Notes under the pieces: model-generated
Told to the model about the DNA's origin: nothing
The model's database searches: none
The model's input: only the letters and a program-made list of their open reading frames with translations
Source of the DNA: Anthonomus grandis grandis
Lineage: Eukaryota; Arthropoda; Insecta; Coleoptera; Curculionidae
Assembly (NCBI RefSeq): GCF_022605725.1
Contig: NC_065549.1
Coordinates: forward strand, 35,913,690 to 35,977,689
DNA: 64,000 nt
Reading direction: 5' to 3'
Position numbers and translations under genes: made by a program
In this document: in pieces, positions 44,890 to 55,690 of the stretch
Position numbering within the stretch: the stretch's first letter is position 1
How the letters are laid out: the number at the start of each line of letters is the position of its first letter

Positions 44890-46060
44890 AATAACAATCT
44901 TAATGACTGAATGTCTCCAACAAGCTAAAATACCGCATACCTGGCGGAATGCTAAAATTATACGTCTTCATAAATAGAGTGATTAACGATAAACGAGAAT
45001 AAAAAATTGACTTAACTAATGAACTACAGTCCTATAACTCTACAATTGCACCTGTTCAAATTACTAACAAGATTAATTACTACACGGCTAAAATTGGATG
45101 AGTATCAGTCAATAGAATAGGCAGATTTTAGGAAGGGTTACGCAGCTGCGGATCACTTGCTTATTATACAAATCTTAAGTGAGAAGTGCGATGAACCACT
45201 TACCTTTAAATTTGGCCTTGATAGACTATAAAAAAGCATTTTGACATGGTTGAACATTGAGCCGTTCACAGAGAACAACTAATAGAAAAGACTACCAACA
45301 AAGCAACATACTACTTAAGAAGGAGAACCAGTCAGGTCCCACGGACAAAAGAAGTTAGATAGAGAGGCTCTCTAACAGCCAAACTGTTCACATTGGGTTT
45401 GGAAGACGTATTTAAGAAACTGGATTGTTTAGAATACGGCATTATAATGAGTGGTCAAAACTTAAGCCACCTACGTTATCCAGATGATATAATCATAATG
45501 GTAAATATCTTACAGCACTTGAAAACATGGTAAATAAATTAAATAAAGAGTATTTAAAAATTGGTCTCAGGATGAACATCAGTAAAATGAAAATAATGCT
45601 TATCGAAAAACGCATAACTCAGGCGGGAAGCCAGAAATATCTAGGTCAAAAAATTGTACTTGGAAGAGAAAATCAAATAGTAAGGACACAAAGAAGAATA
45701 AAGCAATCCTGAGCGGCGATCGGCAAACTGAGTTATTTACTGAAAAACAAAAAAATAATGTTAAAGAACAAAAGAAAATCATATGTTATATGTATTCTAT
45801 TGAAGTGAAAGTAGTGCTGGACATGTGGTAAGAGATAGCGCTAATAAATGGCGTAAAAGAATTTTAACCTGGCGACTTTATGCTTTCAAGAGGCCTAGAA
45901 CATACCACCAATGCGGTAAATATATGCTATTAAACTAACAGCAAGACTACATTAGAAGCAGGAAAGCTCAAACAGAATAGAATAAAGCTTATAAAGTGGA
46001 CTGAAGAATGCTTCCAAAAAAGAAAGAAGAACAAGAAGCTTCAGTTGAAAGTACCTAAAG
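44890..46060 (+). pseudogene. RTE-type LINE, reverse-transcriptase remnant
   Basis: Translation in shifting frames gives QQAKIPHTWRNAKIIRLHK, QSIEQADFRKGYAAADHLLI, ILSEKCDEPL, then KEVR.RGSLTAKLFTLGLED-like (45340-45400), VFKKLDWLEYGIMISGQN-like, and HLRYPDDIIIMV (45465-45500), where the usual YADD reads YPDD. After that comes KLNKEYLKIGLRMNISKMKI (45527-45712). The C-terminal segment near 45810-45990 reads RDSANKWRKRILTW and RKAQTE. This order is that of the RTE/BovB-like group, which differs from the jockey/CR1-like copies. Mutation of the catalytic motif plus many stops mean it is dead. Confidence 0.7.
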
Positions 46061-46514
46061 TGACTTTCAGGTAATAAATTGTTGTACAAGCAAACGGTTA
46101 GTGAAACAATTTAGTTTTATTTACGTAAAAACCTTCGTTACATCACTTGTTAACTTAATAAGAAAAATAAAAAAATACCCTGGTAGAGAGCGAAAAACAT
46201 GGTAATCCACACAATTACATATTTTTTGTGTTCTTACTCTGTATTTTATCTACCAAGTCATTAGGTAAATATAGACATTTTTAACGAAAATGCTAGGATA
46301 GTTTATAAATAGTTGTAGCAATCGAATAATTCTAAATACAAATTTAGTTTTACAATTCTCAACCCTGTTCAAGTTGCATATGAAGTAACAAATTAAATAT
46401 ATATTGCATAGGTTTTCTCAGAAATATTTTCGTTTTTAGATCAGTGATCTGGCGGAAAACGCATGTTCCGAAGAAATGAGACAGTTCACAAGCGTTTGAC
46501 AATATTGTTAAAAT

Positions 46515-46880
46515 TTAGTTGCATTGGAGCGTTTTACCGGATTGCAACGTGTTCTTTGTATTCGTAAGTTTAAAAAAAAAAATGATTCTTGTGTACGTCG
46601 TTTGTACAGAAATCATTATAACATAGCAAGAATGAAAGATCCCACGCAAAAATTTATTTAAATATTGATAAAAAAAGTTCGAGAGCACTGGAAATATGAC
46701 TATTAGTAAACCACCTGGACGTCTAAGGTCAGCAATATCTAACGAAAATATTAAACATCTGAGCCAATCCGTTAATGAAGATTCCTGGCAATCATTAAGA
46801 CTGTGTGGAGCATTTCTAACTTTGCATAAGTCAATATTCATCGCATTATTCGCAAAGATTTGCATTTTACATTAACGGAC
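46515..46880 (+). pseudogene. Tc1/mariner-type transposase, N-terminal fragment
   Basis: Interrupted frames read RRLYRNHYNIARMKDPTQK, KKVREHWKYD or its +1 version ending TISKPPGRLRS, ENIKHLSQSVNED, then RIIRKDLHF. This matches the paired helix-turn-helix DNA-binding region of arthropod mariner-like transposases (GRPRS...ENI..V..S....RS.R......S..S..RIL..DLHF). The catalytic domain is missing. The fragment at 26519-26880 carries the catalytic-domain part of what looks like the same family. Confidence 0.6.
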
Positions 46881-47339
46881 ATATTAATAAATAGAATTGC
46901 CGATACTAGGCCCAGCAGAATCCGAAAAATCCTGACCAGTTTAAAGCATTTGTTATCAGAGCTGACCAACTGAAACCTATCAACTAGATAAGATTCAATA
47001 GGAGCACATGAATTTAAACCAAAACCATAAAACTTTAAGATAGGTAAAAGAAGCTGATGACTATTTTTATCAAATGCTTTTAGAGAAATCTAAAACTATT
47101 CTGACGAAGTTACTGAATTTTCTGTAATTCTCTTATTTATCTATAGAATTAATTGGTTCGTTTCCCAACTTAAATTATTATTTTCAAGATTCTTATTGAC
47201 AATTAAGCTTTGCTCAGTAAAGTAAAGAAAGTTTCTATTTTGTTAATAAACGCGCGACCGCGTTAATTATTAATTAATTACTTTACTAAATTATTAATTT
47301 ATAAAACTTTACTAAATTACTAATTTATCATCGCATTTA

Positions 47340-48345
47340 ATACCTCAGCACCGTTTGTGTCCGTACCACCACTACTGTTACCGCGTTTACTGAGTACCGC
47401 GCATGTCCGTTCTCTATATAACGCGATGCACTGACCCGCAGTAGGCAGTGCACCAAACTACGCGACCAGCCGGCCACATGTGCCAACTGTGAAGGCGCTC
47501 ATACTGCCAACTACCTGGGATGCCCCAGAAATCCGAAACAGATCCTGAAGGCAAATGCCACCAGACGGGATCGCCCGTTTACCTGGGGCACGCAGGACAA
47601 CAGTCGCCTCGCCACACCACCAAAACCAGCCGCAGCTGCCATCTCCCCTCCACTAGGTACAGACCCGAAAGCCATGCTACAAGCATTCTTCACCTCAATG
47701 TAGCAGCAGTTTCAAATACTGCTGCAGAGCTTACACCCCGTGGGAGCCTGAAAAAATCCACCACACTCCACGCAAAGGCCACCTGCACTTTGCATAAAGT
47801 AGCCATTTTCTTAATTTTAAGAAATACTCTAGTTAGGCAAATAGGCATAAATCTTTTAAATTAACCTGTAAAAATATTTTTTAAATAAATGTCAGTTTCA
47901 TAGTACCGCAGTAGGCAGTCCGCTGAGAACAGTCCGACCGAGAAGACCGACCGAAGCGCGAGCAATAACCGACCGAGGTCATTATTATGAAAGCTCATTA
48001 TCCCTAATTAATAGTGACTGACAACATTGCTATCTTCTACCTACATAATTAAGACCGCGTCTACCGACATTTAAAACAAAGCTGGCCAAGTTTACGAGCG
48101 ACCGCATACATTTTTCATATATTAGACCGCTTACATATCCTGTGGGTGACTTACCGCTTACCATTCCAATTAATACCGGCCGTTTTATGCGTTATTTTCT
48201 CTGGGCTGTATCTGACCGTTTGCTCACTGCCATAATTAACTGTACCGCTTTTAGATATTGCTTACCGATATGGGTTCTCTTCATTACATCCCTCCTCTTC
48301 CCGCACCATACCGCATTGCATTGGGCCGTATGTAAGGTTTATTGA
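47340..48345 (+). mobile_element. ACCG-rich retroelement segment of unknown type
   Basis: ACCG or ACCGC occurs about twenty times in 1 kb (TACCGC, GACCGC, GACCGA), far above the AT-rich surroundings. A TATATAAC box at 47415 is followed by GCAGTAGGCAGT at 47438, and the same 12-mer recurs at 47908 after AATAAAT and GTCAGTTT. This suggests promoter/LTR-like duplications. It contains the Gag-like fragment 47464-47703 and interrupts the LINE RT around it. Confidence 0.4.
47464..47703 (+). pseudogene. jockey-like ORF1/Gag fragment with zinc knuckle
   Basis: The frame reads DQPATCANCEGAHTANYLGC, followed by PRNPKQILKAN, RPFTWGTQDNSRLATP and DPKAMLQAFFTSM before a TAG at 47701. The C-x2-C-x3-H-x6-C knuckle and the GCP.NPK continuation are typical of insect jockey-type ORF1 nucleocapsid proteins. 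After the stop the same frame gives QQFQILLQSLHPV, so the gene once continued. No ORF2 follows. Confidence 0.65.
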
Positions 48346-48730
48346 GAAGTGTTAGCAAGGAGATGACATGATAGGTTTGGGGATGAATAAATGTGATTTT
48401 GTGACAATGTTGCCTATTGTTTCACTCACACAGAAGACCTGGATTACTTTTTTCACTGTTTAAAGGCTACTCCATCAACCGTGGTCCCTCATTCACATTA
48501 AACTTGAGGGTAGCGCCCGAGATAATGGTTGAGTAACCAACTACAAACTTTATGAATAACCCAGAAGATTGAGAGGGGATTAAATAAAATTAGTAAGCGC
48601 CAGTAATACCATTACAGTATCTACAAAAGCAACTGCGGTGCTAAATTTTTGTCTAAATCCACATTGGCTGTTTGGTATAATGTTACTAAGGATACAGTAG
48701 GCAAACAACGTTAATAAAACTTTCCAAAAT

Positions 48731-50774
48731 TATATATATAAAATATACTTTCAAAAATATATCTTAGGATTCCCTAGACCGCTTCATCAAAAATCTGTCT
48801 AAGACACCTAAACAATCCTAATCAGATTATGTTCGAAAGAGAAGGCGAAATCTCTTCTTTTTAAAAAATACCAACCTATTTAATTAAACCCTATTTGAAA
48901 TATGTCCATTATTTAATTACGACGAACATAAAAATACTTTCTACGAAAACAGATACGCAGCGAAAAATAATTAAATTTCCTAAAGCTTTAACCCGGCTAG
49001 TCTGCTCATATTGACCCTTTTTTCTTCGCTCGCTCGAAAGTCCGGTTGCACTACGTTGTCCGACGGTTTCCCTAAGATGCCTCACTTTGGTTAGGAGTGG
49101 GGAGAGCCGCAACGGTATTGGCGGCCGACTTGGGGCAAAACGGTGGCGAGCCTGGCGGGTCAGGGGTTTTTATAGTAAGGATGCTTGTGTAAGATTTTCT
49201 ATGCGGTACAGAAAAGTGAGGAGATATTCATATTATTAATAAACATTGTCTTAGAGCTCTTTGAAAAGTTAATTAAATATACTCGGCGAAGAATACGAAT
49301 ATAAAATTTTAAAAACTTTATAGACTATACTTCTTGTACGCATGTGTTGCACCATTAGTTTAGTTTTGTTAGCATATATGTATGAATAATTTACCTTTGC
49401 CGCCGCAGGTACCTTAATTCATATTTTGAAGCATAATTGTTAGATAGCGCCACGGTATGAAAGCAAAGCGAAAACGGGACACATTATTATTCGTTTGAAA
49501 GGTTTACCTTTTCAGATCCAGTAGCCGTAATTTATGTTTCTAACCACAACTCTTAGATGTCGCCACGAGTACTCATTTCAAGAGAAGATGAGTAAATATT
49601 ATCCCTATTATTACCGAATGAAGTTATTCTTTTATCTTTAAGAAGCTGCGAAACTGATATTGTTTAGAATAATGTGCGACTTTAATGAACTACTGGCAAA
49701 ATTTTACCAATAAACAAGAAATAAACACAATCAATAAAATTAGTTTTATTAACTTCTTTGCCTAATTAATTGTTTAATTTATCTTATCAAAATAAATAAA
49801 ATTAAAAATCTTAAAAGAATTACTGAAGCTTTCACGGATCTTAGACTTTAAGACCATCTTAATCACCCCAGAAAAATCGTTATTCTTTTGTTAACAAGGC
49901 CGTAAAAGATTTTTTGGGCTTTTATAGATTTAATTAGGGCGCGGGACGACATTTATCTTCGAAGGGCAGGATAAGCCCTTGCCGGCGTCCGAGGGCGATT
50001 ATTTAAACCCTTTAAAACGGAACCGTATAATGCCAACAGGGTATTAAAGGCGATATCTTTGAAATGTTAAGACTGTGGGGGTTCGTTATGTTTTGGCGGC
50101 TCATTTCCTGAATAGAGTAAAGGTACTGAAGTGTACAAAATGTCTGTAGTAATGTTGACGGCTACTATTGATGTTATCGTTAGAAGTTTAGCAAAGTCCC
50201 GGAATTAGGCTAAGAATAACTAATTTTTTTTGTAAGTAAAAATAATTTATCAGGATAGAAATAGTTTTTTATTTTATATTCCACTTCACAGTCGTGATTA
50301 TTTTTTTATTATTTTTATGCTCTTTAAACTTTATTCAGGCTTAGGATTGGCCCTAACCATATATGCTTTTCTTTTAAATTACAATTACTTTGTTTATCTG
50401 TTTAGCAGCGACGTATTTGCGTACTTTTTATTGTTAGAGAGCTCAAGCACATGTTAAAAACAAGCTATAGTCGGCACGCTTTACCCTAACACATAAGTAA
50501 TAAAAGTTTCCCGCTTAAGAAACCAGCGGCTCTCAAACAATTTTTTAATTTATAATGTTATAAGATTTTTTTTTTATTTTGATGGGTATTAGTATTAATT
50601 TCTATGGGTGTAAGTATTAATATTTTATTTTCTACTAAAATAGTAAACAAAAGATCTAAATAAGCTAAAAAGTTTTATTATATTAAAAAAAAACGTTAAA
50701 AAATATAAAAAGAGGAGCAAAAGTATAAATATAAAAAAATTATAACAATAAAAACTATAACACAAACACCTCAG
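48731..50774. other. no recognised gene; GC-richer islands
   Basis: Two GC-rich stretches stand out in AT-rich DNA: 49010-49165 (GTGGGGAGAGCCGC, GGCGGCCGACTTGGGG) and 49935-50045 (GCGCGGGACGACATTT, CGGCGTCCGAGGGCG). Neither gives a convincing protein. They could be regulatory elements of the Runt-family gene or old repeats. CTTAGATGTCGCCAC-like text near 49440 and 49552 occurs twice. Confidence 0.4.
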
Positions 50775-50789
50775 GACACCTCAAAAGTT

Positions 50790-51507
50790 TTGCGGGAGCT
50801 TGTTGAAAAGGTTAATACGGTAATGTCTGATTTGGCTGCCTTCAGATCCGTTCAGTCGGGATTTACTGAATCGCTTACTTTTTTTGAAGCAAAGATCGAT
50901 GACTTTACCAGCCAAATGAAGAACGTAAAAAAATTATCTAAAACGTTAAATAAAATGCAGCAGGAAATTTCCGAAATTCGTAAAGAGTCTTTGCACTTAA
51001 GAACGGAAATCGAAGTGCTACAACAAGAGAGTCGTAAAAATAATATTGAACTCTGCGGCGTCCCAGAAAAAAGGAATGAGAATATAGTATCAATGGTAAA
51101 TAGGCTCCATTGTTGGAACCATAATTCATGATGATGATATAGCCGCTTCTCATAGAGTTGCTCGTTTTAACAAGGGGTCGGATACCAGCAATAATTATCC
51201 TAAAAACGTCATAGTAAAGTTTTTCTCCGTGTCGAAGAGAAACGAATTTTTAAGTGCAGTTAAGTTAGGTCGAAACCGTGGTTTGAAGGCTTCTGACTTG
51301 GGATTTGAGCAGATAACTAGGTTGTTTGTCAACGAACATCTCTCTCCATACTTCAAGCAGCTGCACAGAAGGGCTCGGGAGTTTTGCAAAATGTCAAACT
51401 ATACATATTGCTGGATTAAGGATTTGAAGATCTTCATTAAAAAAGAGGACAATAGTAGGGCTTTTCATATCTCCAATGAACAAGTTTTGTCGTCTTTGAG
51501 TACTTAA
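50790..51507 (+). pseudogene. LINE ORF1 (copy 2), N-terminally truncated
   Basis: 50790-51131 covers the coiled coil (RELVEKVNTVMSDLAAF to IELCGVPEKRNEN). A run of eight A in copy 1 is three A here (near 51098), which shifts the frame. The correct frame resumes and runs to 51507 with FFSVSKRNEFLSAVK, GLKASDLGFEQITRLFVNEH and ends NEQVLSSLST. It keeps the Gly codon that is a stop in copy 1. The PHD finger is absent because of the 5' truncation. Confidence 0.8.
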
Positions 51508-51569
51508 TCCCTTTTCTTCTTATGTTTAAATACTTTAGTCTATCTCCTATGTATAATCTCTATTTAAAT

Positions 51570-52537
51570 GTCTATATGCACTGAATTTTTAATTTATTAC
51601 CAAAATACCAGAGAACTTAGAACAAAAATCAACAGATTTTTACCAATCTATGTGTGCTGCTCAATTTGACTGTGTATCAATAACTGAATCCTGGCTGAAG
51701 CCTAATGTGCTGAGCTCGGAGTTATTTCCTCCTGGCTACAATGTTTTTAGATTGGACCGTAGTGCTCTAGTGAGTGGAAAAAGTGATGGTGGCGGAGTAA
51801 TGCTAGCTGTGCGCGATATTCATTGTGCCGAACTCATACCAAGATTATGTAACACCAATAATATAATTGAAGATATATGGGTCAGTGTCGTCTCTAATGG
51901 AGGTAATAAATTGTTAATTTGTACTGTCTATGTCCCCCCTCACGCATCTTCAAATAACTATAAACATTTCATGTCAAAAGTAGAGTCTGTACTAAGTAAC
52001 AAAATTAATGGAAAAGTTTTATTGCTAGGTGATTTTAACTTGCCTAATTTATCCTGGTCGCGTAATAACAAACTAACTTCTGATAACGCCACTGACCCAT
52101 GTAGCAAATGCTTTACTGATTTTTACTTCCTTAATGGTTTAAAACAATTTAATTATATTTTGAATTCAAGGAATAGAATTTTAGATTTAGTTGTAGGTAC
52201 TAATTCTTTAATAACCGAGGTACTTAAATGTAATTACCCATTAGTGCCTGAGGACAGTCATCATATGTCTTTGGAGGTAAATATTAAGTTAAATTATGAA
52301 AAAAAAGTCGTGTGTAATTCTTATCAAAAGGTAAATTTCATTAGGGCAAATTATGCAGTTATTAATGAGAAAATTCGTTCTCTTCAGTGGAAGGATTTAT
52401 TTTTATCTCGTGATGTAGATAACAACATCGAATGTTTCTACGCAGAACTGAGTAATATTGTGAATTCTGAAATATCAAAAATAAAAATTAAAAAGCGCCA
52501 ATATCCTTTATGGTTTTCTAAGCACACTATTAATTAA
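51570..52537 (+). pseudogene. LINE ORF2 (copy 2), APE endonuclease
   Basis: The ORF2 start at 51570 reads MSICTEFLIYYQNTRELRTK, then shifts frame. The endonuclease is open from 51650 to 52537 (295 codons): SITESWLKPNVLSSELFPPG, SDGGGVMLAVRDIHC, YVPPHASSNNYKHF, LLLGDFNLPNLSWSRNN, RNRILDLVVGTNSL, EDSHHMSLEVNIK, and QYPLWFSKHTIN before a TAA at 52536. In this copy the endonuclease domain is continuous, unlike copy 1. Confidence 0.82.
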
Positions 52538-52741
52538 GTAAAGAATAAAGTGCAGGTGCACAGAGACTGGAAAAAATACAAGCTACAGTCTGACTACGAT
52601 ATTTTCTCAAATTTACGTAAAACTGTAAAACTAAATATTAGTAAAGACTATAAAGTTTACATTACTAAAATAGAGTAAAATATTAAGCATGACACAAAGT
52701 ACTTTTGGTCGTTTATTAATAATAAAAGGAATACAAAAAAT

Positions 52742-54429
52742 TTGCCGTTAAAAATGACCTTTAATGATCAATATGCTACGAATAACTCTGACATTTGTGA
52801 ACTTTTCTCAAAGTTTTTTAGCAGTGTTTTTGAACCATCTAATACTCCATCATTAATTGATGTTGTCCAATCAAAAAAATGTTTTACTGTTGATCATGTT
52901 CGAGAAGACCATATTAGAGAAGCATTATGCTCTATGAATCCTAAAAAGGGTCCTGGGCCAGACGGATTTCCCTCAATATTTCTGAATCATGTCCTAATCT
53001 TTGTGAGCATCTATATTTATTGTATAATCAATGTATTTCAACTGGTAAATACCCTAAGCTTCGGAAAGTGGCCCAAATTGTGCCTATTTTTAAATCAGGA
53101 GATAAAAGCGCTATCAATAACTATAGACCGATTTCTCTCTTGAGCCATTTTGGGAAACTGTTTGAGTCTCTTATTTTGGATCAATTATTTTTTATTGCTA
53201 GGGGATCGATTGACTTAAACCAACACGGCTTTTTTAAAAAAAGATCGGCACTGACTAACCTTGTGCCTTACGTTCAACTCATATCTGAGAATATGGAGCG
53301 AGGTTCTGAGACTTGTACAGTGTACACCGATTTCTCTAAAGCTTTCGATAAGGTCCACCACCCAACTCTTTTAATAAGGCTTGAGAATTTCGGGGTACAT
53401 GGGGCTTTGTTTGAAATTTTTAAAAGTTACTTAAGTGAAAGATCTCAGTATGTTGTTGTAAATGGCCAAAAATCAAAGAGTACAGCAGTGACTTCAGGTG
53501 TGCCTCAGGAGTCACACTTGGGTCCTCTGCTGTTTATCATTTTCCTATATGATATAGAGCAATGTTTTTCACATAGTAGCTATGCTTTATATGCAGATGA
53601 TCTTAAAATCTCAAAAACTATTAATTCGGCTGCTGATTACTTTACTTTACAGTACGATTTATCTAATTTTATGAATTACTGTACTTTGAATAGACTTTTT
53701 GTCAATTTGGATAAATGTAATTGTATTTTGTTCTCTAAAAGGCCTGTTCCTCTGCAAGTTAAATGTGATCTTTACCTAAATAATGTTAAGCTTAAATATT
53801 TGGATTATATTAAGGATCTTGGGGTGACATTGGATCCTAGGCTTTTGTTTGAAAAGCACCTTGAAAATATTGTACAAAAGGCTCTTAAAAATCTTGGATT
53901 TGTTTTTCGAGCAATAAAAGGATTTAGCAACATAAATTCCTTAACAATTTTATTCAATAGTATAGTAAGACCTGTACTGGAATACGCAACAACAGTTTGG
54001 AATCCAATGTACGCCAATTATATTGGCCGACTAGAGAGTGTGCAGCGCAAATTTGTTAACACTTTAAATTATAGGTTTAACAGACGACGGCATTTCTTTA
54101 GTTATGATGATAATTTAAAATTTTATAATATGCAATCGTTGGAGGTCCGAAGAAGAAATTTTGATTTAATATTTATATACAAGGCCGTAAACAACTTTAT
54201 TGATTCTTCATCTGATTTTGAAAAACTCAATTTTAACATCAATCCTTACATCCTTCGTAATAGACAAACTTTTGTAGTGTCCAGGTATTTTTGCAATTAC
54301 TTATCGAATTCTCCAATTATTAGATGTACCCGTATGTATAATAGTTTGGAGTTAAACCATCCTAATATTGACTTATTTTTTTTGAGCTTTGATGCCTTTA
54401 AACGACACCTAAGACGGCTTCCTGATTAA
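52742..54429 (+). pseudogene. LINE ORF2 (copy 2), reverse transcriptase
   Basis: Two overlapping frames (52742-53143 and 53020-54429) give the RT. Motifs are MNPKKGPGPDGFPS, NNYRPISLLSHFGKLF, QHGFFKKRSALTNLV, VYTDFSKAFDKVHHPTLL, SGVPQESHLGPLLF and SYALYADDLKISKT. In the Gly-rich motif the usual PQGS reads PQES, which is likely to harm activity. The C-terminus ends intact, LSFDAFKRHLRRLPD, at 54429. One frameshift lies near 52990. About two dozen residues differ from copy 1. Confidence 0.85.
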
Positions 54430-54592
54430 ACTACATAAGTAATTCTTTCTAGATTGTGATGTAATTTTAAGAATTAATTCTCTGTAGTTGTAATTATTAT
54501 TATATAGAACTTGTTTACTAATTTGTATTTGTGATATAACGTGCTTTCTTATTATTGGACAGCTGTGCCTGTCTGTTAGAAAGCCTTGACTG

Positions 54593-54643
<51 letters not shown>

Positions 54644-54656
54644 CAATAAAGTAAGT

Positions 54657-55690
54657 TTAGTCGGATTTTGAAGATATGTCAGTGTTGGAATAATTAGATT
54701 CATTACTACTTGAATAGTCGTCTGGGCGTATAATTAGGGGTCGTACCTCGTGTATTACTTGCTCGATTTAATAGTTTTTAGCTACAATTTTTTCTGGGTG
54801 ATTTATAGACTTTGTTTCTTCCTTTATTTGATGTAAGGATTCTTTCCATAAATTTAGGACACTGGCTTCAGCGGTTGTTTTGGAAGCGTGCTTATCATTA
54901 GATTATATTGGCAGTGGTAAGGCGGTAATCGCAGGACTTTATGCCCATGTTTAAGAGCCATCTCATAGATCACGTACTTCTTATTATACCTGTACGTTTT
55001 ACATCTCTGCAGCAAATCAGCCTTTAAAAATATATCGTCATAAGCAATATTTTTTTGCTCTAGCTACGTTTTTATTTCCTCTTTCTTCCAACTTTCCCAA
55101 ATTGCCCACTGTTAGTGAGAAATTTATCTTCTACTTTGGAATGGTAGGAGGCGTTGTCCAAGATAATAATAGAAGGATTTTCTAACCGTTTGAGGACTTC
55201 CTCTTCAAACCAATGTTAAAAAATATCGGCATCCATATTTCTGTGGTATCATCATTTCCTGCATGTAGCACAATGTACCTTTTTCCACAACTAGAACTGC
55301 TGCTGGGATAGCATTGCATGCTACCATCTTGCCATAATGAATTTGATGAGTTCCCCTTGGCTTAGTTTCGTCTAGAAACACAAATTGTTTGGGATCCTCC
55401 AAGTTTTTATTTTTTAGATATTCTTTCAGAAAATTCCATCTTTTTGTCACTACATGTGAAAGTTCACACAGTACTGTCAGGTTATTCGTCTTTTTGTAAC
55501 GAAATCCCAAGTTCTTTAAAATTTTTGCCAAACTAGTTAAACTAATGTCGCAAAGTTCTCTGTCCTTCGCTCTTAATTGTTTGGGGTTAGGTGCAGACTT
55601 TTTGGATGCCGACGGATTCTTTTATTTGGTTTATCCAGTTCTTCTTCGTCCATATTTTAAATCTTATGTAAAGTGCTTCTGAGATCTGGC
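54657..55690 (-). pseudogene. IS630/Tc1-type DDE transposase, second family member
   Basis: The best-preserved stretch (55531-55205) reads LAKILKNLGFRYKKTNN, RWNFLKEYLKNKN, then the first catalytic Asp in FVFLDETKPRGTHQIHYG. About 50 residues between it and the next block are degraded. The second Asp is in SIIILDNASYHSKVEDKF (about 55150). After further stops the tail ends NESNYSNTDISSKSD at TAA 54657-54659. The layout and acidic/Ser tail match the element at 10768-13444, but the sequences are distinct. The LINE copy 2 tail ends only about 14 bp away, so the LINE probably landed in this element's 3' region. Confidence 0.75.

Larger units (their letters stand above)
46920..48730 (-). pseudogene. 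LINE RT split by a 1.4-kb insertion
   Basis: On the minus strand, 48550-48730 encodes NIIPNSQCGFRQKFSTAVAF and VDTVMVLLA, and 46920-47110 encodes LKAFDKNSHQLLLPILKFYG, then APIESYLVDRFQLV. In an intact RT these two segments lie about 30 residues apart. Here the intervening DNA holds an unrelated ACCG-rich segment with a Gag-like fragment (47340-48345), so that segment was probably inserted into this LINE. All other parts of the LINE are absent or unrecognisable. Confidence 0.6.
50775..54643 (+). mobile_element. non-LTR retrotransposon with PHD-type ORF1, copy 2 (5' truncated)
   Basis: Homology to copy 1 begins abruptly at GACACCTCAAAAG (50775), inside ORF1 just after the PHD finger, and runs to a (TAAA)n tail of about 12 units (54593-54643). 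The TAAA tail is longer than in copy 1, consistent with a young insertion. A 5-A deletion near 51100 and later frame changes disable it. The orientation is opposite to copy 1. No clean target duplication was found. Confidence 0.88.

Noticed and set aside
47520..47864. 114-codon plus-strand frame rich in His/Thr/Pro
   Set aside because: It overlaps the Gag-like fragment in another frame; the zinc-knuckle frame is the one with family support.
54518..54703. 61-codon minus-strand frame with repeated Leu-Phe-Ile-Tyr
   Set aside because: It is a translation of the (TAAA)n tail of LINE copy 2.
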